Assembly (NCBI GenBank): GCA_910573745.1
Contig: CAJSYI010000006.1
Location: 35,741 to 99,740 of the forward strand
Direction: 5' to 3'
DNA from: Muribaculaceae bacterium
GTDB lineage: Bacteria > Bacteroidota > Bacteroidia > Bacteroidales > Muribaculaceae
Length of the DNA: 64,000 bases
Shown: positions 33,778-42,564 of the stretch, one piece after another
Position numbering within the stretch: position 1 is the stretch's first letter
Layout: every line of letters begins with the position of its first letter
Made by a program: the position numbers and the translations under genes
The notes under the pieces: model-generated
Databases searched by the model: none
The model's input: only the letters and a program-made list of their open reading frames with translations
What the model was told of the DNA's origin: nothing

Positions 33778-35535
33778 TTACTCTTTGGGAAGCTCTATGC
33801 GGAGGCAGAGCTCGTCGAGCTGGGTTTGGTCGATGGTTGACGGGGATTCGTTCATGACATCGCGTCCGGAGTTGTTTTTGGGGAACGCTATCACGTCGCG
33901 GATCGTGTCGAGTCCGGCAAGGATCGATACAAACCGGTCGAATCCGAGGGCGAGACCTCCGTGTGGGGGCGCACCGAACTTGAACGCGTTCATAAGGAAG
34001 CCGAACTGTTCCTGCGCGCGTTCCGGAGTGAAGCCGAGAAGCTCGAACATGGTGTCCTGAAGCTCTGCGTCGTGGATTCGGATGGAACCGCCTCCAAGCT
34101 CAGTGCCGTTGACCACTATGTCGTAGGCCGTGGCGCGCACCTTGCCGGTGTCGGAATGCAGGAGCGGTATGTCCTCCGGATTTGGCGAGGTGAAAGGATG
34201 GTGCATGGCGTAGTAACGCTGTGTTTCCTCGTCCCACTCGAATAGAGGGAAGTCGATTATCCAGAGAGGCGCAAACACGTTTTTGTCGCGAAGCCCGAGA
34301 CGGTTTCCCATCTCAAGACGGAGTTCGCAAAGCTGTTTGCGTGTCTTCATGGCGTCGCCGCTCATGACGAGCATAAGGTCGCCGCACTCAGCCTCCATCT
34401 TTTCTGCCCATTGCCTGAGCTGGTCTTCGGTGAAGAACTTGCCTACGGAGCTCTTGATGCTGCCGTCGGCCTCGATTTTAACCCAAACAAGTCCTTTTGC
34501 ACCGATTTGCGGACGTTTCACGAAATCGGTGAGCTGGTCTATCTGTTTGCGGGTGTATGCGGCACATCCTTTGGCCACGATGCCTACGGTGATTTCCGCA
34601 TCGTCCATCACGGAGAAGCCTTTACCTTTCACAAGGTCGGTGATTTCCACGAACGGCATGCCAAAGCGGATGTCGGGCTTGTCGCTTCCGTATAGTCGCA
34701 TGGCGTCGTGCCAGGTCATACGCGGGAACGGATCGGCAAAGTCGATTTCCTTTACGTATTTGAAAATGTGCTTCACGAGACCTTCAAACATATCTATGAC
34801 GTCTTCCTGCTCCACGAAGCTCATCTCGCAGTCTATCTGCGTGAACTCCGGCTGGCGGTCGGCGCGCAGGTCTTCATCTCGGAAGCATTTTGCAATCTGG
34901 AAATAACGGTCGTATCCGCTCACCATAAGCAGCTGCTTGAAAAGCTGCGGGCTTTGAGGCAAAGCATAGAACTCCCCGGGATTCATGCGCGAAGGAACCA
35001 CGAAGTCGCGTGCCCCTTCAGGCGTGGATTTCACGAGAATCGGGGTCTCGATTTCCAGGAATCCCTTTGAGTCGAGGTAGCGGCGTATCTCGAAAGCCAT
35101 ACGGTGGCGCAGTTCAAGGTTTTTGCGCACGCAGGGACGACGGAGGTCGAGGTAGCGGTATTTCATACGGAGGTCGTCGCCGCCGTCGGTGTTGTCTTCG
35201 ATGGTGAACGGAGGGATGTCGCTTCGGTTGAGCGTCTTCAGTCCGTCGGCGATGATTTCGATTTCACCTGTGGGTATGTTTTTGTTCTTGCTGGTGCGCT
35301 CGGTAACCTTTCCGGTAACCTGCACCACGAACTCGCGGCCCAACGCATTGGCTGCCTCACATAGTTCAGGGTTGATTTCCTGATTGAAGACTATCTGTGT
35401 GATTCCGTATCGGTCGCGGAGGTCAATGAATGTCATTCCGCCCATCTTGCGGCTTCTCTGCACCCATCCGGCGAGCTTTACGCTCTGTCCTTCGTCTGTG
35501 AGTCTCAGCTCACCGCAGGTTTTGTCTCTGTACAT
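33778..35535 (-). CDS. aspS: Aspartate-tRNA ligase
   Basis: A class II aminoacyl-tRNA synthetase of 585 residues, the normal bacterial length including the GAD insertion. The N-terminal OB fold ([20 protein letters not shown]) binds the anticodon; motif 2 is '[18 protein letters not shown]' and motif 3 is [16 protein letters not shown]. It begins a minus-strand run with nif3-like and the zinc-ribbon gene. A TAACTTTG -7 box on the minus strand at 35710-35717, about 175 bases upstream, could be its promoter in the divergent region shared with the SprT-like gene. Confidence 0.96.
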   Translation of the reverse strand: MYRDKTCGELRLTDEGQSVKLAGWVQRSRKMGGMTFIDLRDRYGITQIVFNQEINPELCEAANALGREFVVQVTGKVTERTSKNKNIPTGEIEIIADGLKTLNRSDIPPFTIEDNTDGGDDLRMKYRYLDLRRPCVRKNLELRHRMAFEIRRYLDSKGFLEIETPILVKSTPEGARDFVVPSRMNPGEFYALPQSPQLFKQLLMVSGYDRYFQIAKCFRDEDLRADRQPEFTQIDCEMSFVEQEDVIDMFEGLVKHIFKYVKEIDFADPFPRMTWHDAMRLYGSDKPDIRFGMPFVEITDLVKGKGFSVMDDAEITVGIVAKGCAAYTRKQIDQLTDFVKRPQIGAKGLVWVKIEADGSIKSSVGKFFTEDQLRQWAEKMEAECGDLMLVMSGDAMKTRKQLCELRLEMGNRLGLRDKNVFAPLWIIDFPLFEWDEETQRYYAMHHPFTSPNPEDIPLLHSDTGKVRATAYDIVVNGTELGGGSIRIHDAELQDTMFELLGFTPERAQEQFGFLMNAFKFGAPPHGGLALGFDRFVSILAGLDTIRDVIAFPKNNSGRDVMNESPSTIDQTQLDELCLRIELPKE

Positions 35536-35757
35536 GTGGTATGTCTTTTTTCGTTTTGCCAGTCCGTTTCAGATTGGTATGGGAAAGGCTTGGCAACGAA
35601 TTTGTTATATGTAAAAATACAACAACCCCATCCGTTCACACGCCGCTTCTCCCGGAAAATGTCGACAGGATAGGCTGGCGTTTTTACAGACAGAGTCCAA
35701 TTAACGATGCAAAGTTACGAAAAATACTCGGATTACGCACTTTCATACGCCCGGTTT

Positions 35758-35788
35758 TTGTGTATGACGGCAGATTTGTTTAATTTTG
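35758..35788 (+). promoter_or_regulatory. Promoter of the SprT-like gene (likely leaderless)
   Basis: TTG (35758-35760), 20 bases, TAATTTTG (35781-35788). The ATG at 35796 is only 7 bases after the -7 box, so the transcript would begin within a few bases of the start codon. Confidence 0.75.
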
Positions 35789-35795
35789 CGGGGAT

Positions 35796-36461
35796 ATGAG
35801 GGCGGACTATGCTTATATGAAACGGACTTTCGACTGGGCCAACCGGGAGATTTTCGGGGGAGGGCTTCCGGAGGTGGAACTGCGCCTTGGGTCGGCCGGG
35901 CGTGTCTTCGGCATGTTTCGCCATCCGAGGGCGGATGCGAAGGGTGATTTCAGTCGGTGTTCCATAACGCTGAGCACACGGTTTGACGTTCCGGAAGAAG
36001 AGGTTACGGACACGCTGATACATGAGATGATACATCTTTTCATATATGCGGAAGGAATCGCAGACGACGGCCCTCACGGGCGCTGGTTCCGCCATCATAT
36101 GATGAAAATAAACCGGGAGCATGGGCGGCATATCACCGTTTCTGGCCGCTGCACCGACAAGATGCTTGAGTCTGACTCACGACGCAAGCACCGTTTTTTC
36201 TGCCTGAGCCGCCATCGAAACGGCAACACCTACATCACCGTCTGCGCTCAGTCATGCATATTCAAGATTCACGGACTTATGTCGGGATGGCCAGTGGTGG
36301 AGGGGTTTGAATGGTTTGTCAGCACGGATCCGTGGTTCAGCCGCTACCCGGCGTCGCGCACCCCGAAGCTATACAGGATTGCTCAGGAAGATATGGAGAA
36401 GCATGTTGCCGCCGCGACGAAACTGGTATGCGACGGCAAGAAGATAAAAGTGAAGAAATGA
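35796..36461 (+). CDS. SprT-like zinc metalloprotease-type protein
   Basis: A 221-residue SprT-family protein. The HExxH zinc motif is TDTLIHEMIHLFIYAEG (about residue 75), followed by 'DDGPHGRWFRHHMMKIN' with the third ligand region, as in SprT and the protease domain of eukaryotic Spartan. The rest contains CTDKML and SRHRNGNTYITVC, possibly a degenerate zinc ribbon. The role in bacteria is unknown; DNA-protein crosslink processing is only by analogy. The gene has its own strong, possibly leaderless promoter. Confidence 0.85.
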   Translation: MRADYAYMKRTFDWANREIFGGGLPEVELRLGSAGRVFGMFRHPRADAKGDFSRCSITLSTRFDVPEEEVTDTLIHEMIHLFIYAEGIADDGPHGRWFRHHMMKINREHGRHITVSGRCTDKMLESDSRRKHRFFCLSRHRNGNTYITVCAQSCIFKIHGLMSGWPVVEGFEWFVSTDPWFSRYPASRTPKLYRIAQEDMEKHVAAATKLVCDGKKIKVKK

Positions 36462-36504
36462 AAGAAGATGGAGAAGCAGACCATGTCTTGACTAATTCAC
36501 ACTC

Positions 36505-36834
36505 TTAGAAGAAGTATCCGTAAACCCAGCCTGAGAGGGTTGCCATGACGATTACCAGAGCGACATAAACCACAGTCTTTTTCGTCCCTATCACACTGCG
36601 TATTACAAGCATATTCGGCAGTGACAGCGATGGGCCTGCAAGCAACAGAGCAAGAGCCGGGCCTTTGCCCATGCCGGAAGCGAGCAATCCCTGAATGACC
36701 GGCACTTCGGTGAGAGTGGCGAAATACATGAATGCTCCGGTAAAGCTCGCGAAGAAATTGGATGGCCCAACTGTTCCCCATCTGCATAGCCTCCATTTTC
36801 CGCCATACCGGGATGTCGGTTGAATGTTTGACAA
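36505..36834 (-). pseudogene. Truncated permease (C-terminal fragment, ArsP/DUF318-like)
   Basis: Only the last part of a PF03773-type permease remains: NFFASFTGAFMYFATLTEV, then PVIQGLLASGMGKGPALALLLAG and two more hydrophobic segments to the stop. The intact family has eight or more helices and about 300 residues. Upstream of residue 25 the frame has no family similarity and starts only at a TTG, so a large deletion removed the N-terminal two thirds. The ArsR-type regulator that normally precedes this permease in Bacteroidetes is still present 70 bases upstream. Confidence 0.7.
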
Positions 36835-36905
36835 AGCAATGAGCCGTTTTTTACATTGAACGTATTTTGCCGAATTGCGAACATTGTCGGTAAAAAAAAC
36901 AGCGA

Positions 36906-37235
36906 TTATAGGCAGCAGCTGTTCTTTTTGGAGGGGCAGCAGCCATCAAGCATCTGTGAAAAAAGCCGCTTGGCAAGTTTCCAGTTTTCAGGATTGATGC
37001 AGTATTTCACTTTGGGAGGTTCAATGGTGCCTTGTATAAGGCCTGCCTCTTTGAGTTCGCTCAGATGTTGCGACACAGTAGCTTTCGCAATCGGCAACAC
37101 TTCATGTATGTCTCCGAAAAAACATTCGTTTCTTTGAGCGAGAAAGATCAGGATTGCTATGCGAGTGGGATGCCCCATCGCTTTTGCAAACCTCGCAAGC
37201 CGCTCTTGCTCAGGTGTTATTTCCAATTTTGCCAT
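36906..37235 (-). CDS. ArsR/SmtB-family transcriptional regulator
   Basis: A 109-residue winged-helix repressor. FAKAMGHPTRIAILIFLAQ and 'LPIAKATVSQHLSELKEAGLI' are the DNA-binding core. The C-terminus is Cys-rich (DGCCPSKKNSCCL) and likely binds a thiophilic metal or metalloid. The ATG at 37235 was chosen over longer in-frame starts because it begins the family's N-terminal helix and sits 24 bases after a good promoter. Its former target, the adjacent permease, is truncated, so it may now be an orphan. Confidence 0.88.
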   Translation of the reverse strand: MAKLEITPEQERLARFAKAMGHPTRIAILIFLAQRNECFFGDIHEVLPIAKATVSQHLSELKEAGLIQGTIEPPKVKYCINPENWKLAKRLFSQMLDGCCPSKKNSCCL

Positions 37236-37258
37236 ATCGGTTTTTTGTTTGCTGTTCG

Positions 37259-37289
37259 CAAAATTACAAACATTTGTTGGCATGGCCAA
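37259..37289 (-). promoter_or_regulatory. arsR-type promoter with palindromic operator
   Basis: On the minus strand TTG (37287-37289), 20 bases, TAATTTTG (37259-37266). Between the boxes lies the near-palindrome ACAAACATTTGT (37266-37277), well placed for autorepression. Confidence 0.7.
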
Positions 37290-37414
37290 ATTTTTGAAGA
37301 AAAATTCCAAACGCTCTCTAAGTGGAATGCGGCGGAAAAGCGTTAACTTTGCAGGATGTTTACAATATGGATGTATAGTTAATGCTTATGAAAACGAGAA
37401 ATACAAGATGTGTC

Positions 37415-38095
37415 ATGAATAAAACGGCATTGGCTTTGGTGGCCATGCTTATGGCCTTTTTGCCGGTGGTGGCCAAAGCCGGCACTACGGAGGATAAGGA
37501 TTCGGATGCATATATAAAGAAGGTGCTTTTCATCGGCGACTCAATGACCGGATGGATGGCAGAGCGGCTCAATGCCTATGGCCGCGCCAACGGCTTTGAG
37601 GTTGCCACTGTGGTGTGGGACGGCAGCACTATCCGCAAATGGGCGGATTCGCCGCGTCTTTCTTCGCTTATACGCCAACAGGATCCTGATGCGGTATTCG
37701 TGTCGCTCGGAATGAACGAGCTTCTTGAGAAGAACCCAAGGACACGTCTTGAGTCTTCGATGACTAAGCTGAAGAAAGCTTTCGGCGATGTGCCGGCGTT
37801 GTGGATAGGGCCGCCGTCGTGGCCCGGAAAACCCGGTGGCGACGCACTCAATGAATTCATTGCCGAGGAGATGGGCGAGGGACATTTTTTCCTCAGTTCG
37901 GAACTTGACCTGCAACGCCAGAGTTCACGCAATCCGCATCCGTCGCGTGCCGGAATCATCAAATGGATTGACGAGGTGGCGGACTGGATTCCTGTGCACA
38001 CACATCTCAGGTTCAAGAGCCTTGACAACCCGGGAGCTTCGGAAATGAGCCGGGGGGCAACGTTCGTCTACAAGCGGATGAAGGAAACCTTATGA
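37415..38095 (+). CDS. Exported SGNH-family (DUF459-like) protein
   Basis: A 226-residue exported protein, signal peptide MNKTALALVAMLMAFLPVVAKA. Block I is VLFIGDSMTGWMAERL and block III is 'VFVSLGMNELLE'; the Asp/His block is probably SSRNPHPSRAGI, where His replaces the usual DxxH context. It looks like a cell-envelope SGNH hydrolase or acyltransferase partner. Two upstream in-frame ATGs exist (37382, 37388) but 37415 starts the signal peptide. A TAACTTTG box lies at 37344-37351. Confidence 0.8.
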   Translation: MNKTALALVAMLMAFLPVVAKAGTTEDKDSDAYIKKVLFIGDSMTGWMAERLNAYGRANGFEVATVVWDGSTIRKWADSPRLSSLIRQQDPDAVFVSLGMNELLEKNPRTRLESSMTKLKKAFGDVPALWIGPPSWPGKPGGDALNEFIAEEMGEGHFFLSSELDLQRQSSRNPHPSRAGIIKWIDEVADWIPVHTHLRFKSLDNPGASEMSRGATFVYKRMKETL

Positions 38096-38131
38096 CATAT
38101 TTATGTGTTCTGACAAAAAAGGATAATCATT

Positions 38132-38671
38132 ATGGAAATAAAAGAACTGGAAGTCAAGAACTATCCCGACTTTCTGACGCTTTACAATCAGGCGTTTCCC
38201 GCCGACCAACGTCGTTCATACGAAGACGAGCAGCATCTTGCCCGCTTCATAAATGAGAAGGGAGGCAAGTTCCACGCTTTGGCGGCGGAGGACGGAGGTC
38301 TCTTTCTCGGCTTCCTGAGCTATTGGACTTTTCAGGGATATGTCTACATAGAGCATTTTGCTGTCAATGTAGAACACAGAGGAAAGAACATAGGCACCAA
38401 GATGCTTCAGCATGTGGTAAAGCATATAAACCCCAATGTACTTCTTGAGGTTGAGCCTCCGACCGACAAGGAGTCGGAAGACCGCATACGCTTCTATGAG
38501 CGCAACGGATTCCGCAAGCGTGAGGAGATAGACTATATGCAGCCTCCATATTCGCCTGAGAAAGCTCCTGTGAGGCTCCTCCTTATGACTCATGGCGAAG
38601 TGAAGATCACCGGCAAGGACGATATGCGCGAGATGCTCCGGGATGTCTATAACGTCAATTACGGAGGCTGA
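38132..38671 (+). CDS. GNAT-family N-acetyltransferase
   Basis: A 179-residue acetyltransferase. The acetyl-CoA-binding loop is 'VNVEHRGKNIGTKMLQHV' (about residue 85-100), preceded by strand YVYIEHFAV and followed by RFYERNGFRKREE. The acceptor is unknown. It is monocistronic, with a 12-bp hairpin after it that is shared with the convergent outer-membrane gene. Confidence 0.85.
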   Translation: MEIKELEVKNYPDFLTLYNQAFPADQRRSYEDEQHLARFINEKGGKFHALAAEDGGLFLGFLSYWTFQGYVYIEHFAVNVEHRGKNIGTKMLQHVVKHINPNVLLEVEPPTDKESEDRIRFYERNGFRKREEIDYMQPPYSPEKAPVRLLLMTHGEVKITGKDDMREMLRDVYNVNYGG

Positions 38672-38707
38672 GGGAGCGCAGGCACATATATGGCTTACTG
38701 AAAGAGA

Positions 38708-38743
38708 AACGTGGATGCACCGGCAATCGGATGCATCCACGTT
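38708..38743. terminator. Hairpin between convergent GNAT and outer-membrane genes
   Basis: A perfect 12-bp stem AACGTGGATGCA / TGCATCCACGTT with a 12-base loop; a modest T-rich stretch follows on the minus strand. Likely a bidirectional terminator. Confidence 0.6.
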
Positions 38744-38760
38744 CATCATAATGCCTGGGG

Positions 38761-41289
38761 TCAGTCCACGATTCCGGACGGGGCCCAGTGGGTGCTTTGC
38801 AGCTCGTCATTCTGCCTGAGTTTCTTGCCGTAGGAGAAGGAATAGCTTACCTGAAGGCTGAAACAACGGTGGTAGCTTGATGAATACTCGGAAGAAGTCG
38901 ACGAATAATTGGGAACGATGGTGCGTATGCCGGTGGCTTTCCAGTCGGAGCGCAGGAAATCGGAGGCATAGAGGGTGATGTTCAGCCCTTTGTGGTTCCA
39001 TCCGGCCGACAGGCTGTAGTAAGACGGGCTGTTGAATATTGCGGCTGCATTTATCGATTTGTTGCGGTAGCGGTAGAATGCCGAGAAATAGAAACTGCCG
39101 ATGTAGTAATAAGCCTGCACCTGGAACGACATATAGGTCTGGGTGCGGTTTATCATCCCTCGTCTTGACGAAGAGCTTGCGTCCACACGTGCGCTGAGCG
39201 AAAGAGCGTTGTCGAAAAGCCCGAGCCACGCGCTCACGCCGTAGGTTGTTTCGGCGAAGAAGCCGTTTCTGACAAATGTCCGCAGCATCATCTGTCGGCC
39301 GTCGATTTCTTGTGGGCTGTAGAGTTCGGTGATGGGTTTGTCGAATCTGTAGAATTTGGAGAACGCCGAGACCGAAAGGTTCTGTCTGGGAATCCACTGG
39401 TAGTTCAGGCTGAAGGCGTTGTAGCGGTAGCATTTTAGCGAGGGATTGCCCTGCTGTGCGTCGATCTGGCTGCGGACCACGATGCTCGGGCTGAGCTGTA
39501 TCAGGGAGGTGGTCCAGTTGGACATTTCGGAGGAGAAAGAGATCTTGTTTTTGGAATTGAAGGTGTAGCCTCCGTAAAGGAAGTATCCCGGCAGCCATTC
39601 GTAGAAATGTTGCTTGTCGTAGGATTTCCGGCTGAAGTAGCATTTCACGTCGGCATTGAAATGGAAATTGCCGAAAGCAAGGTTTCCGCGCAGCCGCATC
39701 CCGATGGCGTTGCTTGTGGAGTTCACTTTGGAGGGATTGGTCCCTTCGTAGACTATTCTGTCGCCTTTCAGCTCACCGTTGACGCTCACGCCCAATGATT
39801 GCCGTCCCCAGTTCTTCTGTGCCAGCGCGCTGAGGAATGCCGAATAAGTGTCTTCTTTCACGTTGTTGACGATTGATTTCCCTTCGCCGTAATCATAGAT
39901 GTAGTCGCTGGTGTTGTGACCGTAGTTCGCGTTCGGGCTTACCACGAGGCTGAAACTGCGGGGAAGCAAGAAGCGGTAGGTGCCGTCGAAGGATGGCGAT
40001 ATTCGCCTGCGCCGGGTGTTGCTGTGGGTTCTGGAAGAGATGTAGGCGGGCGAAGAGAAGTCTGTGGCCACGTCCTGGATGTCGTCGGGCGAATAGCGGT
40101 ATTGAAGTCCCATGGTATTGGATACCGTGGTCTTTTCGGTGGCATAGACGGCTCTCAGGGTAGCGAACGGATTGTGGTTCGTCCCGAGGGTTGACAGCGT
40201 GGCTTCGTCTTTTACTATGTCGCCTTCGGGCATGCCGTAGACGGTTTTGCTGGCGAAACCGTCATGACGGCTCCTGTAGACGGAATAACCCACAGCGGCA
40301 TCGTAGACCATATCTTTGTAGGAGAATTTGGAATTGGCGTTGACGTTACCGTTGAGTTCTGTCGAACGCTCGTAGGCATCGAACTTGGTGTAGCCGCCGT
40401 ATTCGTATTTCACCATTATGAAGTTCACCACATGGAGCGCACCTTCGAATCGCGGGTCGGCAGGGGAGTCGAGTACTTCGACGCGGAGTACGTCCTGGGG
40501 CCTGAGGTTGCTCACGTCTTGCTTCGAGGCCGGAAGATAGTCGATGAATGTGGCGACTCCTTCCCCTGAGTTGCTGGTGATGGAGTTGTCGATAGGGTTG
40601 ACTACGATGGTGGGTATGGCCATTGAAAGCAGGAGTGCCTGTCCGCCGTGGGCTGCGTTTTTCTCGCGTTTGGAGGGTATGAACACCGACTTGTCGCCGT
40701 CGATGTAGCGTGAATCGGACTTGACGGTGATGTTCTTCAGTTCGATTTCTTTAAGGGGCATTATGATGTCGCCGAGCGAGAAGCGGTTGCATTTACGGAA
40801 TGTGGTGCGGTGTCCGACACTGCTGAGCTTGGCTATCATGTCCGTGCGGTCGCAGGGTATGGAGAAGAATCCCTTGTCGTCGGTCGCGCCGTGGGTGATT
40901 ACGGCGGAGTCTTTCGGGGCAAGGAGCATGACGTTGGCATACGGCACGGACTCGCCGCTTTCGGAAAGGGCGCGTCCTGTGTACCTGTACCGTCCCTTCT
41001 GAAGTGCTTCGACGTATATGGCGTTGCGGCGCACGACCACCGAGACCGGATTGCGCCCCACGGCCTTGCGGACGGCCTCGGCGGCGTTGTCGGTGTCGAT
41101 TTCTGCCGATACGTGATAATGCTCAAGGTCGTTGTAGATGAAGTTGAGGTTCAGGCTCGGATGTTCGCGTGCTATGCGTGCGAGCGCGTCGGCGAGGGGA
41201 GTGTTTCTGAAGGAGTATGAGTAGTTTTCCCCGAAGGCGGATAGAGAGGCTGCCAGAAGCAGAATTGAGACGAGTCTTTTGATGGTCAT
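38761..41289 (-). CDS. STN-domain outer-membrane beta-barrel (TonB-receptor-like) protein
   Basis: An 842-residue outer-membrane protein, signal peptide to about residue 20. Domains: STN/secretin-TonB short N-terminal domain (about 25-95, 'SFRNTPLADALARIAREH'), a carboxypeptidase-regulatory beta-sandwich (about 100-180), a plug-like region, then an OMP_b-brl_3-type barrel made of alternating aromatic strands to the end. The STN domain is the signalling domain that talks to an anti-sigma factor. The gene overlaps the anti-sigma gene by four bases (ATGA) and is the likely output or sensor of the ECF system. The ligand is unknown. Confidence 0.85.
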   Translation of the reverse strand: MTIKRLVSILLLAASLSAFGENYSYSFRNTPLADALARIAREHPSLNLNFIYNDLEHYHVSAEIDTDNAAEAVRKAVGRNPVSVVVRRNAIYVEALQKGRYRYTGRALSESGESVPYANVMLLAPKDSAVITHGATDDKGFFSIPCDRTDMIAKLSSVGHRTTFRKCNRFSLGDIIMPLKEIELKNITVKSDSRYIDGDKSVFIPSKREKNAAHGGQALLLSMAIPTIVVNPIDNSITSNSGEGVATFIDYLPASKQDVSNLRPQDVLRVEVLDSPADPRFEGALHVVNFIMVKYEYGGYTKFDAYERSTELNGNVNANSKFSYKDMVYDAAVGYSVYRSRHDGFASKTVYGMPEGDIVKDEATLSTLGTNHNPFATLRAVYATEKTTVSNTMGLQYRYSPDDIQDVATDFSSPAYISSRTHSNTRRRRISPSFDGTYRFLLPRSFSLVVSPNANYGHNTSDYIYDYGEGKSIVNNVKEDTYSAFLSALAQKNWGRQSLGVSVNGELKGDRIVYEGTNPSKVNSTSNAIGMRLRGNLAFGNFHFNADVKCYFSRKSYDKQHFYEWLPGYFLYGGYTFNSKNKISFSSEMSNWTTSLIQLSPSIVVRSQIDAQQGNPSLKCYRYNAFSLNYQWIPRQNLSVSAFSKFYRFDKPITELYSPQEIDGRQMMLRTFVRNGFFAETTYGVSAWLGLFDNALSLSARVDASSSSRRGMINRTQTYMSFQVQAYYYIGSFYFSAFYRYRNKSINAAAIFNSPSYYSLSAGWNHKGLNITLYASDFLRSDWKATGIRTIVPNYSSTSSEYSSSYHRCFSLQVSYSFSYGKKLRQNDELQSTHWAPSGIVD

Positions 41290-41939
41290 AGCACAGTGAT
41301 TTTATTGTTGTCCAGGGATAAGTTGATTTTCTCGAAGTTGTTGAGGGCTTCAACGGTTTCTTCCAGTCTGGCCGAAGTGTCCCAGCGGAAATAAAGCCTC
41401 AGGTCCCCGGTCTCCGTGGAACGGTAGACGATTTCTGTGCCGTAGTGTCTGGCAATCCGGTCTAAGATTGTGCGTAGTGTCTCGTCTTCAAACACGACGG
41501 ACTTGTTTTCAGCGGTCAGGCTTCCGGCTTTTTCGGACGGCTCTTCAATGACAGGGCTTTGAGCCGACTGAGTGGATGCCGTCTGAACCTGGACTTCTGT
41601 CGCGGGCGCCGCTGTGTCGGAATGTCTGAAATGCCTGGTGGTGATTACGGCTATTCCGGCCACGGCGGCAAGGGAAATTGCCGCCGTTATTGTCGCTGCC
41701 GCGCTTCTGCGGAAGAAGGAGGGTCTGCGTCTGGCGGTGGCTGTTTGCCTGAAGCGTTCCCATTCACGGTCTATTTGTTCGCCGGTAGTCTGGCTTTGTC
41801 CGTTGAGAGCCGTGGCGCACACCGTCATCATCCGGTAGATTTCAGCCGTCTCCGGATCGGAAAGGAGACGTTTGATGTCTTCTGGTGAAAGGCTTTCAGG
41901 ATGTTCTGATGCGGCAAGAAGAAGGTCGGTCTTATCCAT
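41286..41939 (-). CDS. Small anti-sigma factor with DUF4974 (FecR C-terminal) domain
   Basis: A 217-residue inner-membrane protein. Residues 1-75 are cytosolic and helical, a single transmembrane helix spans about 78-98 (AAATITAAISLAAVAGIAVI), and the periplasmic end (about 145-217, 'FEDETLRTILDRIARHYG') is the DUF4974 domain that contacts an STN domain. The usual central FecR domain is absent, so this is a stripped-down FecR. It lies between the ECF sigma gene (8-base overlap) and the STN barrel gene (4-base overlap). Confidence 0.82.
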   Translation of the reverse strand: MDKTDLLLAASEHPESLSPEDIKRLLSDPETAEIYRMMTVCATALNGQSQTTGEQIDREWERFRQTATARRRPSFFRRSAAATITAAISLAAVAGIAVITTRHFRHSDTAAPATEVQVQTASTQSAQSPVIEEPSEKAGSLTAENKSVVFEDETLRTILDRIARHYGTEIVYRSTETGDLRLYFRWDTSARLEETVEALNNFEKINLSLDNNKITVL

Positions 41940-42417
41940 TTTCGGTCATTTTATTGCGTAAAGTTTCTATTCCCTTGCGTAGGTGTTTGTAGACGGCGGT
42001 TTCGCTTATGCCGAGCTCTTCGGCTATTTCCTTGTATTGCAGTCCGTCGCGGAAGCGCAACTCTACCACTCTGCGGCACTGGGGCGGCAGGTCGGTGGCT
42101 ATTGTCTTGTTGATGGCCTCTATTCGTTCCTCGTCGGGCATGTCATCGGTGTCTGGTTCGGCATCGAGTGCGATCAGCCTCCGTATGCGGTCGCGCGTGT
42201 CCATGTCGCGGAGCCTGTTCAGGCATCTGTTTTTCACGCATGACAGCAGATAGGCCGTCGTGGTGGCTGAAGATGGCGTGCCGCTAAGAAGCGTATGGAA
42301 CACGTCCTGCACCACGTCGGAAGCGAGCGCATTGTCGTGGAGGAACATGGCTGCGAGACGGTGCATCGCAGTGTAGTTCCTCCTGAACAATGTTTCTATG
42401 TCATCTAAATCATTCAT
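41932..42417 (-). CDS. ECF-type RNA polymerase sigma factor
   Basis: A 161-residue extracytoplasmic-function sigma factor. Region 2 is in NYTAMHRLAAMFLHDNALASDVVQDVF (core ASDVVQDVF) and region 4 is LPPQCRRVVELRFRDGLQYKEIAEELGISETAVYKHLRKG (core YKEIAEELGISETAVYKHL). It is the first gene of the sigma / anti-sigma / barrel operon and presumably drives it in response to a ligand of the outer-membrane protein. Confidence 0.92.
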   Translation of the reverse strand: MNDLDDIETLFRRNYTAMHRLAAMFLHDNALASDVVQDVFHTLLSGTPSSATTTAYLLSCVKNRCLNRLRDMDTRDRIRRLIALDAEPDTDDMPDEERIEAINKTIATDLPPQCRRVVELRFRDGLQYKEIAEELGISETAVYKHLRKGIETLRNKMTENG

Positions 42418-42564
42418 CGCCTATTGAACCCCTGAATATCGAAAAACCTAACCCTCGCGGGCGAAAAAATTTCATCAAAAACACCAGACACACTCTGAGA
42501 TTTATTCAAGCGCATAAGGGTAGCACGGCAAGGACAGACAAGGACAACAGTGTGTAGGAGCGGG

